Below are positions 5,541 to 5,543 of a DNA stretch of 5,543 nt, in pieces (within the stretch, counting starts at the first letter, position 1; each line of letters begins with the position of its first letter). Source of the stretch: Paracoccaceae bacterium. Lineage in GTDB: Bacteria; Pseudomonadota; Alphaproteobacteria; Rhodobacterales; Rhodobacteraceae. The stretch is from the NCBI GenBank assembly GCA_003545125.1, contig DQCI01000112.1:19574-25116 (forward strand), read 5' to 3'. The notes beneath the pieces are model-generated. The model did no database searches and was not told the origin of the DNA. It saw nothing but the letters and a program-made list of their open reading frames with translations. The position numbers and the translations under genes were made by a program.

Positions 5541-5543
5541 TGG

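Overview
The window looks like a piece of a high-GC alphaproteobacterial chromosome, most likely from the Rhodobacterales (Roseobacter/Paracoccaceae type). The main pointers are the 96-residue L28 protein with its alphaproteobacterial C-terminal extension, TTGAC-type promoter boxes with poor -10 elements, the CobB-type sirtuin, and a type I-secreted RTX protein ending in DFIL. The taxonomic call is an inference from how familiar these sequences look; no database search was possible.

Layout, left to right. Positions 1-501 (+) hold the 3' part of a cobB sirtuin deacylase gene whose start lies outside the window. A 146-bp convergent gap follows, with only weak hairpins. Positions 648-2588 (-) encode a 646-residue, cysteine-free, acidic protein. 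It has seven roughly 54-62-residue repeats, predicted to form a seven-bladed beta-propeller. These are followed by exactly thirteen in-register RTX nonapeptides and a serralysin-type C-terminal secretion domain. Next comes a 149-bp gap with a clear intrinsic terminator for the gene upstream (rpmB), an AT-rich patch and a perfect 10-bp palindrome. Positions 2738-3028 (-) are rpmB, encoding ribosomal protein L28. A 256-bp divergent region carries candidate rpmB promoters, a GC-rich hairpin-forming leader, and the upstream region of hypF. Positions 3285-5540 (+) are a full-length hypF, the carbamoyltransferase of [NiFe]-hydrogenase maturation. Its stop codon overlaps by one base a possible ATG of a further gene at the window edge.

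The genes do not form one pathway. rpmB is housekeeping. hypF implies that the organism makes a [NiFe] hydrogenase, with the remaining hyp/hup genes probably downstream. cobB is a protein deacylase. The RTX protein is an exported accessory product with no secretion genes in view. The most interesting object is this RTX protein: a repeat propeller without a recognisable enzyme motif, fused to a calcium-folding secretion tail. I see no tRNA, rRNA, insertion sequence, CRISPR array or phage gene.
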